Below, one piece after another: positions 16,002 through 24,694 of a stretch of 25,081 nt of DNA (the stretch's first letter is position 1; every line of letters starts with the position of its first letter). The stretch comes from a bacterium (GTDB lineage Bacteria > Electryoneota > Electryoneia > Electryoneales > Electryoneaceae), in contig JANQEY010000247.1 of NCBI GenBank assembly GCA_028278125.1, forward strand, positions 1-25,081, in the 5' to 3' direction. Under the pieces are notes generated by a model that was not told the origin of the DNA, ran no database searches, and worked only from the letters and a program-made list of their open reading frames with translations. The position numbers and the translations under genes were made by a program.

Positions 16002-18092
16002 TTATTTGACTAGCATGATTTTCTGCATTTCATTCATTTTACCCGGCACAAGTGCCTGGATAAAGTAGATTCCGCTTGAAAGGTTGCTGGCATCAAACGT
16101 AAGTGTATGGCTGCCGGCAGTATAGCGGTTATTTGAAAGTTGGCTTACAACCTGGCCATTCACGTTGTATACCGAAACCTTAAGATCGGAGGCTTCCGGC
16201 AGACGGAGGGTGACACTGGTTGTTGGGTTAAACGGATTCGGATAAGCTGTTTCCATTACGTATTCTGATGGCAGTTCGTTAGCTGTAAACTCGGATCCAG
16301 CGTCGCCGGAAGCCACATCCCTGTCGACCCAACCTATGAGTTCAAAGCCTTCGACTCCTTCGAGTTCAATAGCAGCCGGACCAGGTCCAAGCTTGGTGAA
16401 ATCAAAGTGGAATTCACCTACAGAATAGGGATAGTCACCACATCTTCCAACGTACATGTAAGTTCCCATGGGAGCAAATCCCGGAACGTTCTGAATCGGA
16501 TTGACAGCTATGAAATCGAAATTCAGCAGTGTAAGATTCGGGTACATTACCAGGGGTCCATAGACAGTTCCACTGGGAAGTACCAACTGGATCCAGGCAT
16601 CAAATGTATATGCGGCACCGGATACATTCTGGACAAAGTCGGAACGCTGGAAGCTGCCACCGGCTGAAGGAATATTAATCGGGTAAACCCATGGGGTTGA
16701 AGTTACATACAGAGGTGCATTGTAGTTAAGGATATTGTCAATTACCTGCTCCAGGTGTCCGTGGTCTACAGGATTTGTCCAGTAAAAACTTTGCGCTGAG
16801 CTTGTATAATGGAAAAACTGTCCTGATCCAACATCCTTGTTATAAAGACTTGGCCAGCCGTCACCATTTTCCGCCGCTACATGACAAAGTATGTCATCTA
16901 CTCGAAGCATGTAATAACTCGCACTGTTATTGGAATAGTTATAAGTTGAGGCTAGTGCTGTTGTTAACGGATGGTCAGTGTTTGTGTTATTGTGCTGTGG
17001 ATTCGCAGAAGTTTGCCAGCCAGTCACACCAGTGTGTTGCACCAGGTCGGAAATTTCAGCATAGAATGTAGGCAGGTTTGTACCACCAATAAGTACAAGT
17101 TTACCTCCGTTTTCAGCATAGCTAATTGCAGCCTGGATGTCATTTGCATCAGGTGCACCACCATCCATGGCAAGGATTACCGTATTGTAGTCAGTAAGAT
17201 TCTGATTATCCCAGTCAACTGTATTAACAATATCGTAGCTTGCGCCGAGATTGTCGAGGGCGAGCTGAACTGAATTGGTAACTGTTGTTGAGTGCAGGAG
17301 GAGGATATCCGCTGCGGCGGTGTTGTACATGAGATCATCAACAACCAATACACTACCTGTGTAAGAGAGTACTACATAAGCAATATTTGGTGCGGAGACA
17401 CTCATCAATTGCAGCGCTGATGAACTTGTTACCCAATCCCATGTCAACCAGTTTCCTCCAACATCATAGGCATCAAGATATATGGTACCGCCACTTGCAT
17501 GACCTGCATAAAGGTCGACCTGTGAAACGTTAGGGCTGAATGTGATTGTTTCAGGACCCTGGGGGATACCACCATCGGACATTGCGGAATTATTGTTGAA
17601 GGCGAGGAAATTGGGTGATGTGTAATTTGTTACACCAAAGTTGCCAGCCTCATCCAACAATGCACCGCCATCATTTCCACCTGGTCCGGAGAAAGTAGCA
17701 CCCATCCAGGAATATTCGGTTGTTAAACGAACCGTATTCATAAAGAGATGTGGTGCACCAACAACATCATCAAAATCAATCGTCATCCAGGTATCGAGTT
17801 CATCATAACCATTACCACGATCATTATTTCTTTCAATCATATCAATCGGCGCCGGGGGGGTATCACTGGGGAAACCATTTACCACATAAGGGGCGTCCGG
17901 ATTAAATGGAAGAGGATTGGCTGTTCCGGAAATACGAACCGGGGCTTCAACAGTCTCTTTTGTTTCCTGCAGAGCAGCTTCACCATTGGAAGTGGTTTCA
18001 TCACTTGCAAAGGCAAAAGATGATACTACAAAAATACAAAAGGCAGTTGAAAGAACAACCTTCAAAAGCTTATTACTTGTCCAAGACATCAT
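16002..18092 (-). CDS. Secreted lectin-like / Rossmann-like multidomain protein with T9SS sorting domain
   Basis: The 696-residue protein starts at the ATG at 18092; AAGGAG (18099-18104, minus strand) lies six nt upstream, so the in-frame ATG at 18113 is rejected. A signal peptide (LLKVVLSTAFCIFVVSSFAFA) leads into an acidic linker, then a jelly-roll-like region (about 105-257; TIDFDDVVG, GATFSGPGG, YVVLSYTGSVLVVDDL) like those of secreted carbohydrate-associated proteins. Next comes an alpha/beta segment (about 261-345; ADILLLHSTTVTNSVQLALD, YNTVILAMDGG, GGKLVLIGG) resembling the glutamine-amidotransferase-like fold of surface proteins, without a visible catalytic triad. A beta domain follows and then the T9SS tail (TAYPNPFNPTTSVTL, VSVYNVNGQVV, MQKIMLVK). 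No enzymatic role is assigned. It is preceded by a long AT-rich region that should contain its promoter. Confidence 0.82.
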   Translation of the reverse strand: MMSWTSNKLLKVVLSTAFCIFVVSSFAFASDETTSNGEAALQETKETVEAPVRISGTANPLPFNPDAPYVVNGFPSDTPPAPIDMIERNNDRGNGYDELDTWMTIDFDDVVGAPHLFMNTVRLTTEYSWMGATFSGPGGNDGGALLDEAGNFGVTNYTSPNFLAFNNNSAMSDGGIPQGPETITFSPNVSQVDLYAGHASGGTIYLDAYDVGGNWLTWDWVTSSSALQLMSVSAPNIAYVVLSYTGSVLVVDDLMYNTAAADILLLHSTTVTNSVQLALDNLGASYDIVNTVDWDNQNLTDYNTVILAMDGGAPDANDIQAAISYAENGGKLVLIGGTNLPTFYAEISDLVQHTGVTGWQTSANPQHNNTNTDHPLTTALASTYNYSNNSASYYMLRVDDILCHVAAENGDGWPSLYNKDVGSGQFFHYTSSAQSFYWTNPVDHGHLEQVIDNILNYNAPLYVTSTPWVYPINIPSAGGSFQRSDFVQNVSGAAYTFDAWIQLVLPSGTVYGPLVMYPNLTLLNFDFIAVNPIQNVPGFAPMGTYMYVGRCGDYPYSVGEFHFDFTKLGPGPAAIELEGVEGFELIGWVDRDVASGDAGSEFTANELPSEYVMETAYPNPFNPTTSVTLRLPEASDLKVSVYNVNGQVVSQLSNNRYTAGSHTLTFDASNLSSGIYFIQALVPGKMNEMQKIMLVK

Positions 18093-19288
18093 GAGTTTCT
18101 CCTTATTCTTCATTGAGTGTGATTTCCAGGAAATGTTCCTGTATTATTATCCCTTTGGGAGTGAGAATATTTATGAATGGTAAATATTATATTCTAAAAC
18201 GACATTAAAGTTTTTATTTCATTAATAAACATATTTACAAGCGATAATTGTTTATATAACCACGCAGATACCCGTAATAATTATTAATATCATCTTAAAA
18301 GTATTAATAATTCACAATATGCAATAATGAGATATAGAAATTGTATAAAACACCACTAACGATAAACATAATCCCTTTTGCCCAATAGTAAGGAATCCCT
18401 AACAATAACGCAAGAGCTCGGGAGTCATTTTGTTATTTTTTAAGATTTTAGCATTGTAGCATCAGGTGTTAACATGCTAATTCGCGTGGGTTAAAACTTA
18501 GCTATTTAACCACATGATGGTTCGGGCGGATTAAAAATTGAGGTAGTAAGACAGCAGATCACTTAACGAAATCAGCTAAGATTATTAACTCGGTAAACTC
18601 GAGCGGCTATCCGTCTTGAAAAACCAAATCGATCGAACAAGTTTTGTATAAACATGGTTGACAGTGGAAGGACAAAGAAGGTCCAGAACCAGCTTCTCTT
18701 CCATAAGGATTTACGTTTCTTTTTCTTCTTTTTCCGAGTGAACATGATGCCTTTTTTAGGATATAACTAACATAAGCTAATGACTTTCTTCATTAATACA
18801 GTTAAGAACTATAATAACATAAAATTAGCCTTACTTCTGCTATATAGTGACAATCTCGCAAAATAAAATATTCACAAATGCCGGTTTTTCCTTCCTGTGA
18901 AAGTTACTTACAATATTGATTAAATAAAACTCTTGGAAGAATGTGTTATGTCGATAACAATGAGGCAAAAATGTCTAAGCAATTAATAAATATGGGAAAT
19001 ATTGCTGGTTATCGGTAACATTTCTACTGGATAAAAATTTGTAAGTAGAGCCGAATTTAGGGCTAAGTTGTTTTGAATCCGTAGCGTTCATTTATATCTT
19101 TGATATCTTTTAGGACTAAGCTGATCTTTCAAGTGTAAATGCTGAAAAACCGGTTGCCAACGGCAGGCGGGACAGGCATGGTCTTATAATTGATTTCTAT
19201 ATCACGAAGTATACAATTTGTGAATAGAATAACTTGGAACATAAATGGACATTATTGATAGACGCGGATTCATTCAAGGGGATATTAG
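18093..19288. other. 1.2 kb AT-rich intergenic region between divergent genes
   Basis: The region separates the minus-strand gene ending its 5' side at 18092 from the DsrM-like gene at 19289. The only coding candidate I see is the 57-residue ORF at 18572-18745. Two neighbouring inverted repeats are present: TTAGCAT (18448-18454) with ATGCTAA (18474-18480), and GTGGGTTAAA (18486-18495) with TTTAACCAC (18505-18513), the latter with one bulged G. They lie just downstream of the small ORF's stop and could be its 3' end or an RNA element. From about 18770 to 19230 I see nothing I can assign. Confidence 0.5.
18572..18745 (-). CDS. Candidate 57-aa polybasic single-span membrane microprotein
   Basis: On the minus strand an ATG at 18745 opens a 57-codon frame ending in TGA (18572-18574). 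The product has a strongly basic head (MFTRKKKKKKRK), then KSLWKRSWFW, then a hydrophobic stretch TFFVLPLSTMFIQNLF that could span or lie along a membrane, and a basic tail (DRFGFSRRIAARVYRVN). AAAAAGG lies 4 nt before the ATG, a weak and rather close ribosome site. I do not recognise it. It is the only ORF with protein-like order in this 1.2 kb gap. The positive-inside rule would put the Lys-rich head in the cytoplasm. The poly-Lys run may instead simply reflect an A-rich tract, so confidence is limited. Confidence 0.4.
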   Translation of the reverse strand: MFTRKKKKKKRKSLWKRSWFWTFFVLPLSTMFIQNLFDRFGFSRRIAARVYRVNNLS

Positions 19289-20227
19289 ATGACACTGCTG
19301 AACATTCTGGTGTATCTCTCCCTGGTGATTTTTGTTATAGCCATAATCGCCCGGGGAATAAAGATAGCAAAACTGCCGATACACTTGCGTTGGGAGTTGT
19401 ACCCTGTTCCTCATGAAAAGGGCAGGGCAGCTCATGGTGGTTCCATGATGGAGGAAGTGGATCACTGGGATAAGAAAAAAGAAGTTGATCATGTAAATGA
19501 GCTTGGTGTGATGATTCCTGAAATCCTGTTTCTTAAGGGAGTTTGGGAGCATAATCGTCCACTCTGGTTCGGATCATGGACTCTCCACTTCGGACTTTAC
19601 CTCCTGATCGGCAACATGGTTTTGCTTTTAGTTGCGGCTATCCTCGGTATTGCGGGAGTTTCACTTGAGACAGGTGTCCTGGCGTATTTACCCATCCTGA
19701 TTAAGTATGTCGGTCTGGTGGGATTTGCACTGGGAATTATCGGTTCAATAGTGATGTTTTTCAAACGTGCCACGGATAAAAAGCTGAAGATGTATAATAC
19801 ACCGAGTCATTTTTTTAACATCTTTCATCTTGGCGCAATTTATTTAAGCGGTTTGATCTGGGTCATTACCGATCCCGGATTTGTGATACAATTATCAGAA
19901 CTGTACAGGGGAGTAATAACCGCATCAGCGACACCTGTTATCCCGACAATCGGCTACGTTCATATTGCGTCAGTGTTGCTGTTTTTTGTCTATTTACCCT
20001 TTACACATATGACTCACTTTTTCACCAAATATTTCACCTATCATGATGTTCGTTGGGAAGACGAACCGAATCGTCCAGGCAGCAAGGTTGAAAAAAGGAT
20101 CAAGGAAGCAGTATCTCAACCTGTTAGCTGGGCAGCACCCCATGTGATGGCAGATGGGAAAAAGACCTGGGCAGACCTGGTGGCCTATACAGGGAATGAA
20201 GCAGAGCAGGAAAAGGAGAATAAATAA
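19289..20227 (+). CDS. DsrM/NarI-like cytochrome b membrane subunit
   Basis: The 312-residue protein resembles the quinone-facing cytochrome b subunit of DsrMK-type complexes (nitrate reductase gamma/DsrM group). About five membrane helices are visible (roughly 2-22, 97-120, 133-157, 174-194, 220-240). After the first comes the RWELYPVPHEKGRAAHGGS segment typical of the respiratory group. His100 (TLHFGLY), His174/His180 (SHFFNIFH), His225 (GYVHIAS) and His240/243 (FTHMTHFFTKYF) are candidate heme b ligands. The C-terminus (HDVRWEDEPNRP onward) is cytoplasmic. AAGGGG precedes the ATG. Its stop overlaps the start of the next gene by one base, so the two are translated together. In known complexes this subunit exchanges electrons between menaquinol and the partner Fe-S protein. 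Confidence 0.87.
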   Translation: MTLLNILVYLSLVIFVIAIIARGIKIAKLPIHLRWELYPVPHEKGRAAHGGSMMEEVDHWDKKKEVDHVNELGVMIPEILFLKGVWEHNRPLWFGSWTLHFGLYLLIGNMVLLLVAAILGIAGVSLETGVLAYLPILIKYVGLVGFALGIIGSIVMFFKRATDKKLKMYNTPSHFFNIFHLGAIYLSGLIWVITDPGFVIQLSELYRGVITASATPVIPTIGYVHIASVLLFFVYLPFTHMTHFFTKYFTYHDVRWEDEPNRPGSKVEKRIKEAVSQPVSWAAPHVMADGKKTWADLVAYTGNEAEQEKENK

Positions 20228-21858
20228 TGCCTTGTCATTGTCATACGGGTCGTTTGGAACCCTCAAGCATTGAAGATATCAGTAAAGCGGGTGAACAATT
20301 AGCCCATGTCTGCGAGGAAGATCTGTTACCACTTCCTCCGCCTTACGATCAGGTTGATGATCTTCCACCTTATAAACCGATGAGCGATTCGTCACGCGAA
20401 GGTTATGAATCGACACTCGACGATACCATGACCGTTGGTTTGCCGAAAGCTAAAACACCCGAGGAAGAAAAAGAGGCTGTTGATAAATTCCTCAGCGGGC
20501 TGCATAAACTTTTCACCAATGAAAACAACTGGACTTTCCTGCAGCCGTTGTTGCTATCAATGGAGCATTGCGCGAAATGCCAGTCATGTGTAGACGACTG
20601 TCCTATTTACGAGGGGAGTGGATACAACGAAGTATACCGTCCGACCTTTCGAAGTGAAGTTCTCCGCAGGCTCTATTTTAAATATGTCAAGCCGGGGAAT
20701 AAGTGGTATAAAAAATTCCAGCAGGGTGATATAGAGCTGAATTATACCCTCCTGACTCGTTTATGTGAGCTGGCTTACCGCTGCACTCTTTGCCGTCGTT
20801 GCGCGCAAAGCTGCCCGATTGGTGTAGATAATGCCTTAATAACCCGTGAAATACGCAAGTTGTTCAGCCAGGAACTGGGTTGGACCCATGTTGACCTCCA
20901 TAAAAAGGGAACTCTCCAGCAGATGGAAGTCGGTTCGAGTACCGGTATGAACAAAGTGGTGGTACAGGATAATATAGACTTCATCGATGAAGATATGACA
21001 GAGCGTGTCGGTTTTGAAGTCAAGACCCCTTGGGATGTCAAGGGCGCTGATGTTCTTCTTCTCGAAAATGCCGGTGAATTCCTGGCGTGGCCTGAAAACC
21101 ACGGTTGTATCGGGCTTCTCCTTGACAGAGCCGGGATATCATGGACCATGTCCAGTGAAACAATTGGATTTGATGGTGTAAATTATGGCCTGTTTTACGA
21201 TGATGTCCAATTCGCACGTATCGCTACACGCCATCTTGAGATAGCTAAAGAACTCGGTGTTAAAAAGATCGTCATGGGTGAATGTGGTCACGAAAGTAAA
21301 GCCCTGGCAGCCATTTCAGACCGTATTGGTGTTGACCTGCCACCCCGAGAGAGTATCTATACCCTGATGTGGGATATAGTTAAAAGCGGCAAGGTCAAGT
21401 TTGATCCAACCAAGAACGATTTCCCTGTGACTCTTCACGATCCTTGTAACCTGGTACGTAGTATGGGAATTGTAATGCCACAGCGGCATATCCTTCGTGA
21501 ACTTTGTCCCCAGTTCCGGGAAATGACACCTCACGGTGTCCGCAACTATTGTTGTGGTGGAGGATCGGGATTTGCTATCCAGGCACCGCATAATTTCTCC
21601 GATTGGCGTAATCAGATTTCCAGTCGTAAGAAGTTTAAACAGATTCTTGAGGCATTTGGCGATACAGACCTCAACGATCCGGATACACCGAAATACGTTT
21701 GTGCACCATGCTCAAACTGCAAGGGCGCTATCCGTGACGTCTTCGATTATTACGGAGCAAAAACCAAGAGTGGTTTGTATTATGGCGGATTGTCCGAGAT
21801 AGTAGTGAACGCCATGGTCGACGTACAGGAACCTATCCTCGATTGGGATATGATGTAA
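20227..21858 (+). CDS. DsrK/HdrD-like iron-sulfur subunit (two [4Fe-4S] clusters plus CCG domain)
   Basis: The 543-residue protein is the soluble partner of the preceding cytochrome b. Two ferredoxin-type motifs are complete: CAKCQSCVDDCP (C115, C118, C121, C125) and CTLCRRCAQSCP (C186, C189, C192, C196). The C-terminal half has the heterodisulfide-reductase CCG signature: C407 (LHDPCNL), C442-C443 (YCCGGGSGF) and CAPCSNC (492-498), which in HdrB/D and DsrK bind a special [4Fe-4S] centre acting on disulfides or trisulfides. RPTFRSEVLRRLYFKYVKPG (138-157) is also typical of the DsrK group. The N-terminus carries CHCHTGR. It overlaps the DsrM-like gene (TAATG) and is followed by a strong terminator, so the operon is just these two genes. 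No dsrAB, dsrC, J, O or P is in the window. The physiological substrate is unknown. Confidence 0.9.
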   Translation: MPCHCHTGRLEPSSIEDISKAGEQLAHVCEEDLLPLPPPYDQVDDLPPYKPMSDSSREGYESTLDDTMTVGLPKAKTPEEEKEAVDKFLSGLHKLFTNENNWTFLQPLLLSMEHCAKCQSCVDDCPIYEGSGYNEVYRPTFRSEVLRRLYFKYVKPGNKWYKKFQQGDIELNYTLLTRLCELAYRCTLCRRCAQSCPIGVDNALITREIRKLFSQELGWTHVDLHKKGTLQQMEVGSSTGMNKVVVQDNIDFIDEDMTERVGFEVKTPWDVKGADVLLLENAGEFLAWPENHGCIGLLLDRAGISWTMSSETIGFDGVNYGLFYDDVQFARIATRHLEIAKELGVKKIVMGECGHESKALAAISDRIGVDLPPRESIYTLMWDIVKSGKVKFDPTKNDFPVTLHDPCNLVRSMGIVMPQRHILRELCPQFREMTPHGVRNYCCGGGSGFAIQAPHNFSDWRNQISSRKKFKQILEAFGDTDLNDPDTPKYVCAPCSNCKGAIRDVFDYYGAKTKSGLYYGGLSEIVVNAMVDVQEPILDWDMM

Positions 21859-21902
21859 GGTTCAATCCAATATTCAGAGAAATAATTAATTTTCATTATA
21901 CA

Positions 21903-21933
21903 GCCCGGTCAGTTTAAACTGATCGGGCCTTTT
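21903..21933 (+). terminator. Rho-independent terminator of the DsrMK-like operon
   Basis: GCCCGGTCAGTTT (21903-21915) is followed immediately by AAACTGATCGGGC (21916-21928), a 13-bp palindrome with one G-T wobble, then CTTTTGC. Stability plus the T-run, 45 nt after the stop at 21858, make this a strong terminator. Confidence 0.85.
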
Positions 21934-21958
21934 GCACTAATTAGATGTTTTAGAGGGT

Positions 21959-21995
21959 GTCGTCCCCGACTTGATCGGGGATCCAGCGTCGTTTG
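21959..21995 (+). repeat. Palindromic intergenic repeat, copy 3
   Basis: Reads GTCGTCCCCGACTTGATCGG then GGATCCAGCGTCGTTTG. The core CCCCGA-CTTGA-TCGGGG (21964-21980) is a perfect inverted repeat whose compensated bases differ from copy 2 (CCCCGA versus TTCCCGA), suggesting that the stem is maintained. It sits directly after the terminator at 21903. Confidence 0.75.
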
Positions 21996-22072
21996 GATTT
22001 TTAGTCAAATTTCTCTGAAATCAAAATTCTATGATTTTTTAACTGATAGAAATGATTGGAGCTACAAATAGT

Positions 22073-24616
22073 CTATTTCAAAAACACAATTTTCCTAACA
22101 ACATCCATTTTACCCTTCACAGCAGCCCTGGCAAAATATATCCCACTTGCATGATCGCTGCCGTCAAATGTGAAGCTATGAAATCCCGTCTGCTGATGAC
22201 CTGAAAACAGGCTTGCCACCTCCTGCCCGAGCATGTTGTAAATACTCACAGTAAGGTAAGATGAAACAGGCAGCCCAATTTCGATTGTGGTTGTTGGGTT
22301 GAATGGGTTGGGGTAAACTGAACAGATTTCGAACGATTCAGGGATAACGGTAGAAAAATTGTTTTCATTGACACCGACTAAACCTTCATTCCTGTACCAG
22401 GCGATAATACCACCAGATGAGGCAGATATAACATCATAATCACCGTCACCATCCAGGTCAGCACTGAATATTGAAGTAGGCCGATAGGCATCATTGGAAA
22501 TCAGGTATTGTTGCCATTCGTAACCTTCTCCATTCAAGTTATCATTCCAGGCAATCTTTTGATCTTCCATCTCATATCCAAAACCAGATGCTGATAGAAC
22601 ATCATTATCCCCATCCCCATCAATATCAGCGCAGAAAACACACTCTGCATCATCTGCTTCACGAGTAACGATCTGTTCAGCACAAATATATCCATTTGCC
22701 TGTTCGAACCAGGCGATGGAATATTTAGATGAGGAAATAACATCGATGTCCTCATCATTATCAAGATCAGTACAAAAAACAGATGTTGGATTAAATAAAT
22801 CAGTAGTCAAATATGATATTGGTCCAAAAATACCATGTCCATCCAAATTCTCGAACCAGGCGATTGAGGAGTGATGGCATGGTGCACAAACCACATCACT
22901 ATCCCCATCTTGGTCTAAATCTGCACAAAAAACAGATCGAGGCCTTGCAGATGAGGAGAAGTATATTTCTTGTTCAGGACCAAAATCTCCTGAACCGTCA
23001 AGATTTTCATACCAGGCAATTTTATCCTCTTCTCCAACTATCCAATTATCTGATGCAGAGAGGACATCATTATCTTCATCTCCATCAATATCAGCGCTGA
23101 AAACACAACGTGCACCAAAAGCATTAGAAGTGATAATTTGCTCCTGGGAAAAGTTTCCCATACCGTCAATGTTTTCATACCAGGCTATTTTATTATCTAT
23201 TTCAGAAGATGAGAGAACATCATTGTCACCGTCATTGTCAATGTCTATGCTGAAAACGGAGGAAGCTCCCTGTGCATCAGAGGTGATCCAGTGCTGGTAA
23301 AAAGTCCCCAATCCATCGGTGTTCTCATACCAGGCAATCTTATGATCTCCTGCAGATGCCGAAAGAATATCATTGTCATTATCGCCATCAAGATCGATAC
23401 TGAATACAGAGCGTGGGTAAGGCGCATTTCCAATTATTATATATTGGGAATTAAAACTTCCTAATCCATCGGCATTCTCATACCAGGCAATCTTACTATC
23501 TGAATAGGAAGCTGAGAGAACATCGGGATCTCCATCGCCGCCAATGTCAGCGCAAAATACAGATTTGGCTCCGTTTGCACCAGTAGTAATGTTTATCTGT
23601 GGACCAAAGTTTCCTGAACCATCTGTATTTTCATATAAGGATATTTTATCATCACTGTAGGATGCTGATAAAACATCATTATCTCCATCTCCATCAATAT
23701 CGATACTATATACACATGAGGCACCATCTGCATCGTAACTGATTACATTCTCATAACCATCAAATTCACCCTCTCCATCCAGGTTTTCATACCAGGTGAC
23801 CTGGTCATCCCCGCTTGAAGCAGCAAGTACATCATTATCTCCATCTCCGTCAAGGTCAACGCTGAATACGGATTTAACGCTTACTGCCCAATTGGTGATT
23901 ACCTGTTGCGGCCCGAAATTACCCAAACCATCAGTGTTTTCGTACCAGGCAATTGTAGAACCATTAGAAAGTCCAGCGATGAGAATATCATTGTCACCAT
24001 CGCCATCCATGTCTCTACTGAATACAGAGGTAGCGTAAGGTGTATCTGTTTCAAGGGATTGTGCAGCTCCAAAATTCCCCGTGCCGTCAAGATTTTCATA
24101 CCAGGCGATAGTTTCATCGCCATCCCCGGCGGAAATCACATCATTATCTCCGTCGCCATCAATATCTATGCTGAAGACCGAGGATGCTCCTGCTACAGGC
24201 CACGATATTAGTTGTTGGGGACCGAAATTCCCTGAACCATCAATATTTTCATACCATGCAATCTTATTATCATCTGAAGATGCCGAAAGAACATCGTTGT
24301 CGCCATCACCATCAAGATCAGCACTGAAAATACATTCCAGCTCCTCTACACTCGTGGAAATTGTATTAATAGAACCAAAGTTACCAGCACCATCTAGATT
24401 TTCAAACCATGCGATTTTTTCGCCATATACAGAACCAGATATAACATCGTTGTCACCATCACCATCAACATCAATACTGAAGACAGAATTTGCACCGCCT
24501 GTATGACCTGTGATCAATATTTGATCACTGAAAATTACTTCACTCGCATTTACACACGTTGTGAAGAAGCATAATAATAGAAAAGCTGGATAACTTCGAA
24601 TTGAAGAATTTTTCAT
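22073..24616 (-). CDS. Secreted FG-GAP/VCBS repeat protein (14 repeats) with T9SS sorting domain
   Basis: The 847-residue protein has a signal peptide (FLLLCFFTTCVNA, cut before SEVIF) and then 14 tandem repeats of about 51 residues. Each has a calcium-binding Asp loop (SIDIDGDGDNDVLSAS) followed by KIAWYENLDGSGNFGPQ. Asp-loop repeats of this kind form calcium-stabilised propellers like integrin alpha heads and are common in large surface or adhesive proteins; with 14 repeats it may make two seven-bladed units. Repeats 12-14 are the most diverged. The tail is a T9SS type A domain (SVYPNPFNPTTTIEIGL, LTVSIYNMLGQEVASL, VVRKIVFLK). Upstream of the ATG is a GGGGGG tract. Its 3' end DNA is almost the same as that of the partial gene at the right edge. 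Ligand unknown. Confidence 0.87.
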   Translation of the reverse strand: MKNSSIRSYPAFLLLCFFTTCVNASEVIFSDQILITGHTGGANSVFSIDVDGDGDNDVISGSVYGEKIAWFENLDGAGNFGSINTISTSVEELECIFSADLDGDGDNDVLSASSDDNKIAWYENIDGSGNFGPQQLISWPVAGASSVFSIDIDGDGDNDVISAGDGDETIAWYENLDGTGNFGAAQSLETDTPYATSVFSRDMDGDGDNDILIAGLSNGSTIAWYENTDGLGNFGPQQVITNWAVSVKSVFSVDLDGDGDNDVLAASSGDDQVTWYENLDGEGEFDGYENVISYDADGASCVYSIDIDGDGDNDVLSASYSDDKISLYENTDGSGNFGPQINITTGANGAKSVFCADIGGDGDPDVLSASYSDSKIAWYENADGLGSFNSQYIIIGNAPYPRSVFSIDLDGDNDNDILSASAGDHKIAWYENTDGLGTFYQHWITSDAQGASSVFSIDIDNDGDNDVLSSSEIDNKIAWYENIDGMGNFSQEQIITSNAFGARCVFSADIDGDEDNDVLSASDNWIVGEEDKIAWYENLDGSGDFGPEQEIYFSSSARPRSVFCADLDQDGDSDVVCAPCHHSSIAWFENLDGHGIFGPISYLTTDLFNPTSVFCTDLDNDEDIDVISSSKYSIAWFEQANGYICAEQIVTREADDAECVFCADIDGDGDNDVLSASGFGYEMEDQKIAWNDNLNGEGYEWQQYLISNDAYRPTSIFSADLDGDGDYDVISASSGGIIAWYRNEGLVGVNENNFSTVIPESFEICSVYPNPFNPTTTIEIGLPVSSYLTVSIYNMLGQEVASLFSGHQQTGFHSFTFDGSDHASGIYFARAAVKGKMDVVRKIVFLK
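22391..24500 (-). repeat. Tandem ~153-bp coding repeats (14 units) inside the VCBS gene
   Basis: The repeat period is about 51 codons. Each unit contains, on the plus strand, ATCATTATCACCATC-like Asp-loop codons followed by ATACCAGGC (from AWYEN). Most units keep these short blocks almost letter for letter while the linkers differ, so the array grew by duplication and has since diverged. Boundaries given are approximate. Confidence 0.8.
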
Positions 24617-24694
24617 GATTACCCCCCAGTAGGTTTGTATTAAACTATCTAGGGAATATTCAGAAGTACAAGGGGAAAAGGAGGAAATTTGCTA

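Noticed and set aside
19150..19180. GC-rich patch with CGGCAGGCGGGACAGGC as a repeat element
   Set aside because: It resembles part of known intergenic repeats but has no second copy in the window and no convincing palindrome.
19234..19416. Plus-strand 60-residue open frame overlapping the start of the DsrM-like gene
   Set aside because: It runs in another frame over a well-supported gene and has no family features.
19289..21858. Evidence for dissimilatory sulfate or sulfite reduction
   Set aside because: Only DsrMK-like subunits are present; without dsrAB and dsrC in view the pathway cannot be claimed.
22391..24500. Regularly spaced short DNA repeats that resemble a CRISPR array at first glance
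   Set aside because: The period is about 153 bp, the repeats lie in one long reading frame with signal peptide and T9SS tail, and they encode FG-GAP/VCBS units.
24081..24506. Plus-strand 141-residue open frame
   Set aside because: It is an antisense reading of the VCBS repeats; its own Ser/Pro-rich repetition mirrors the Asp-loop codons, and there is no ribosome site.
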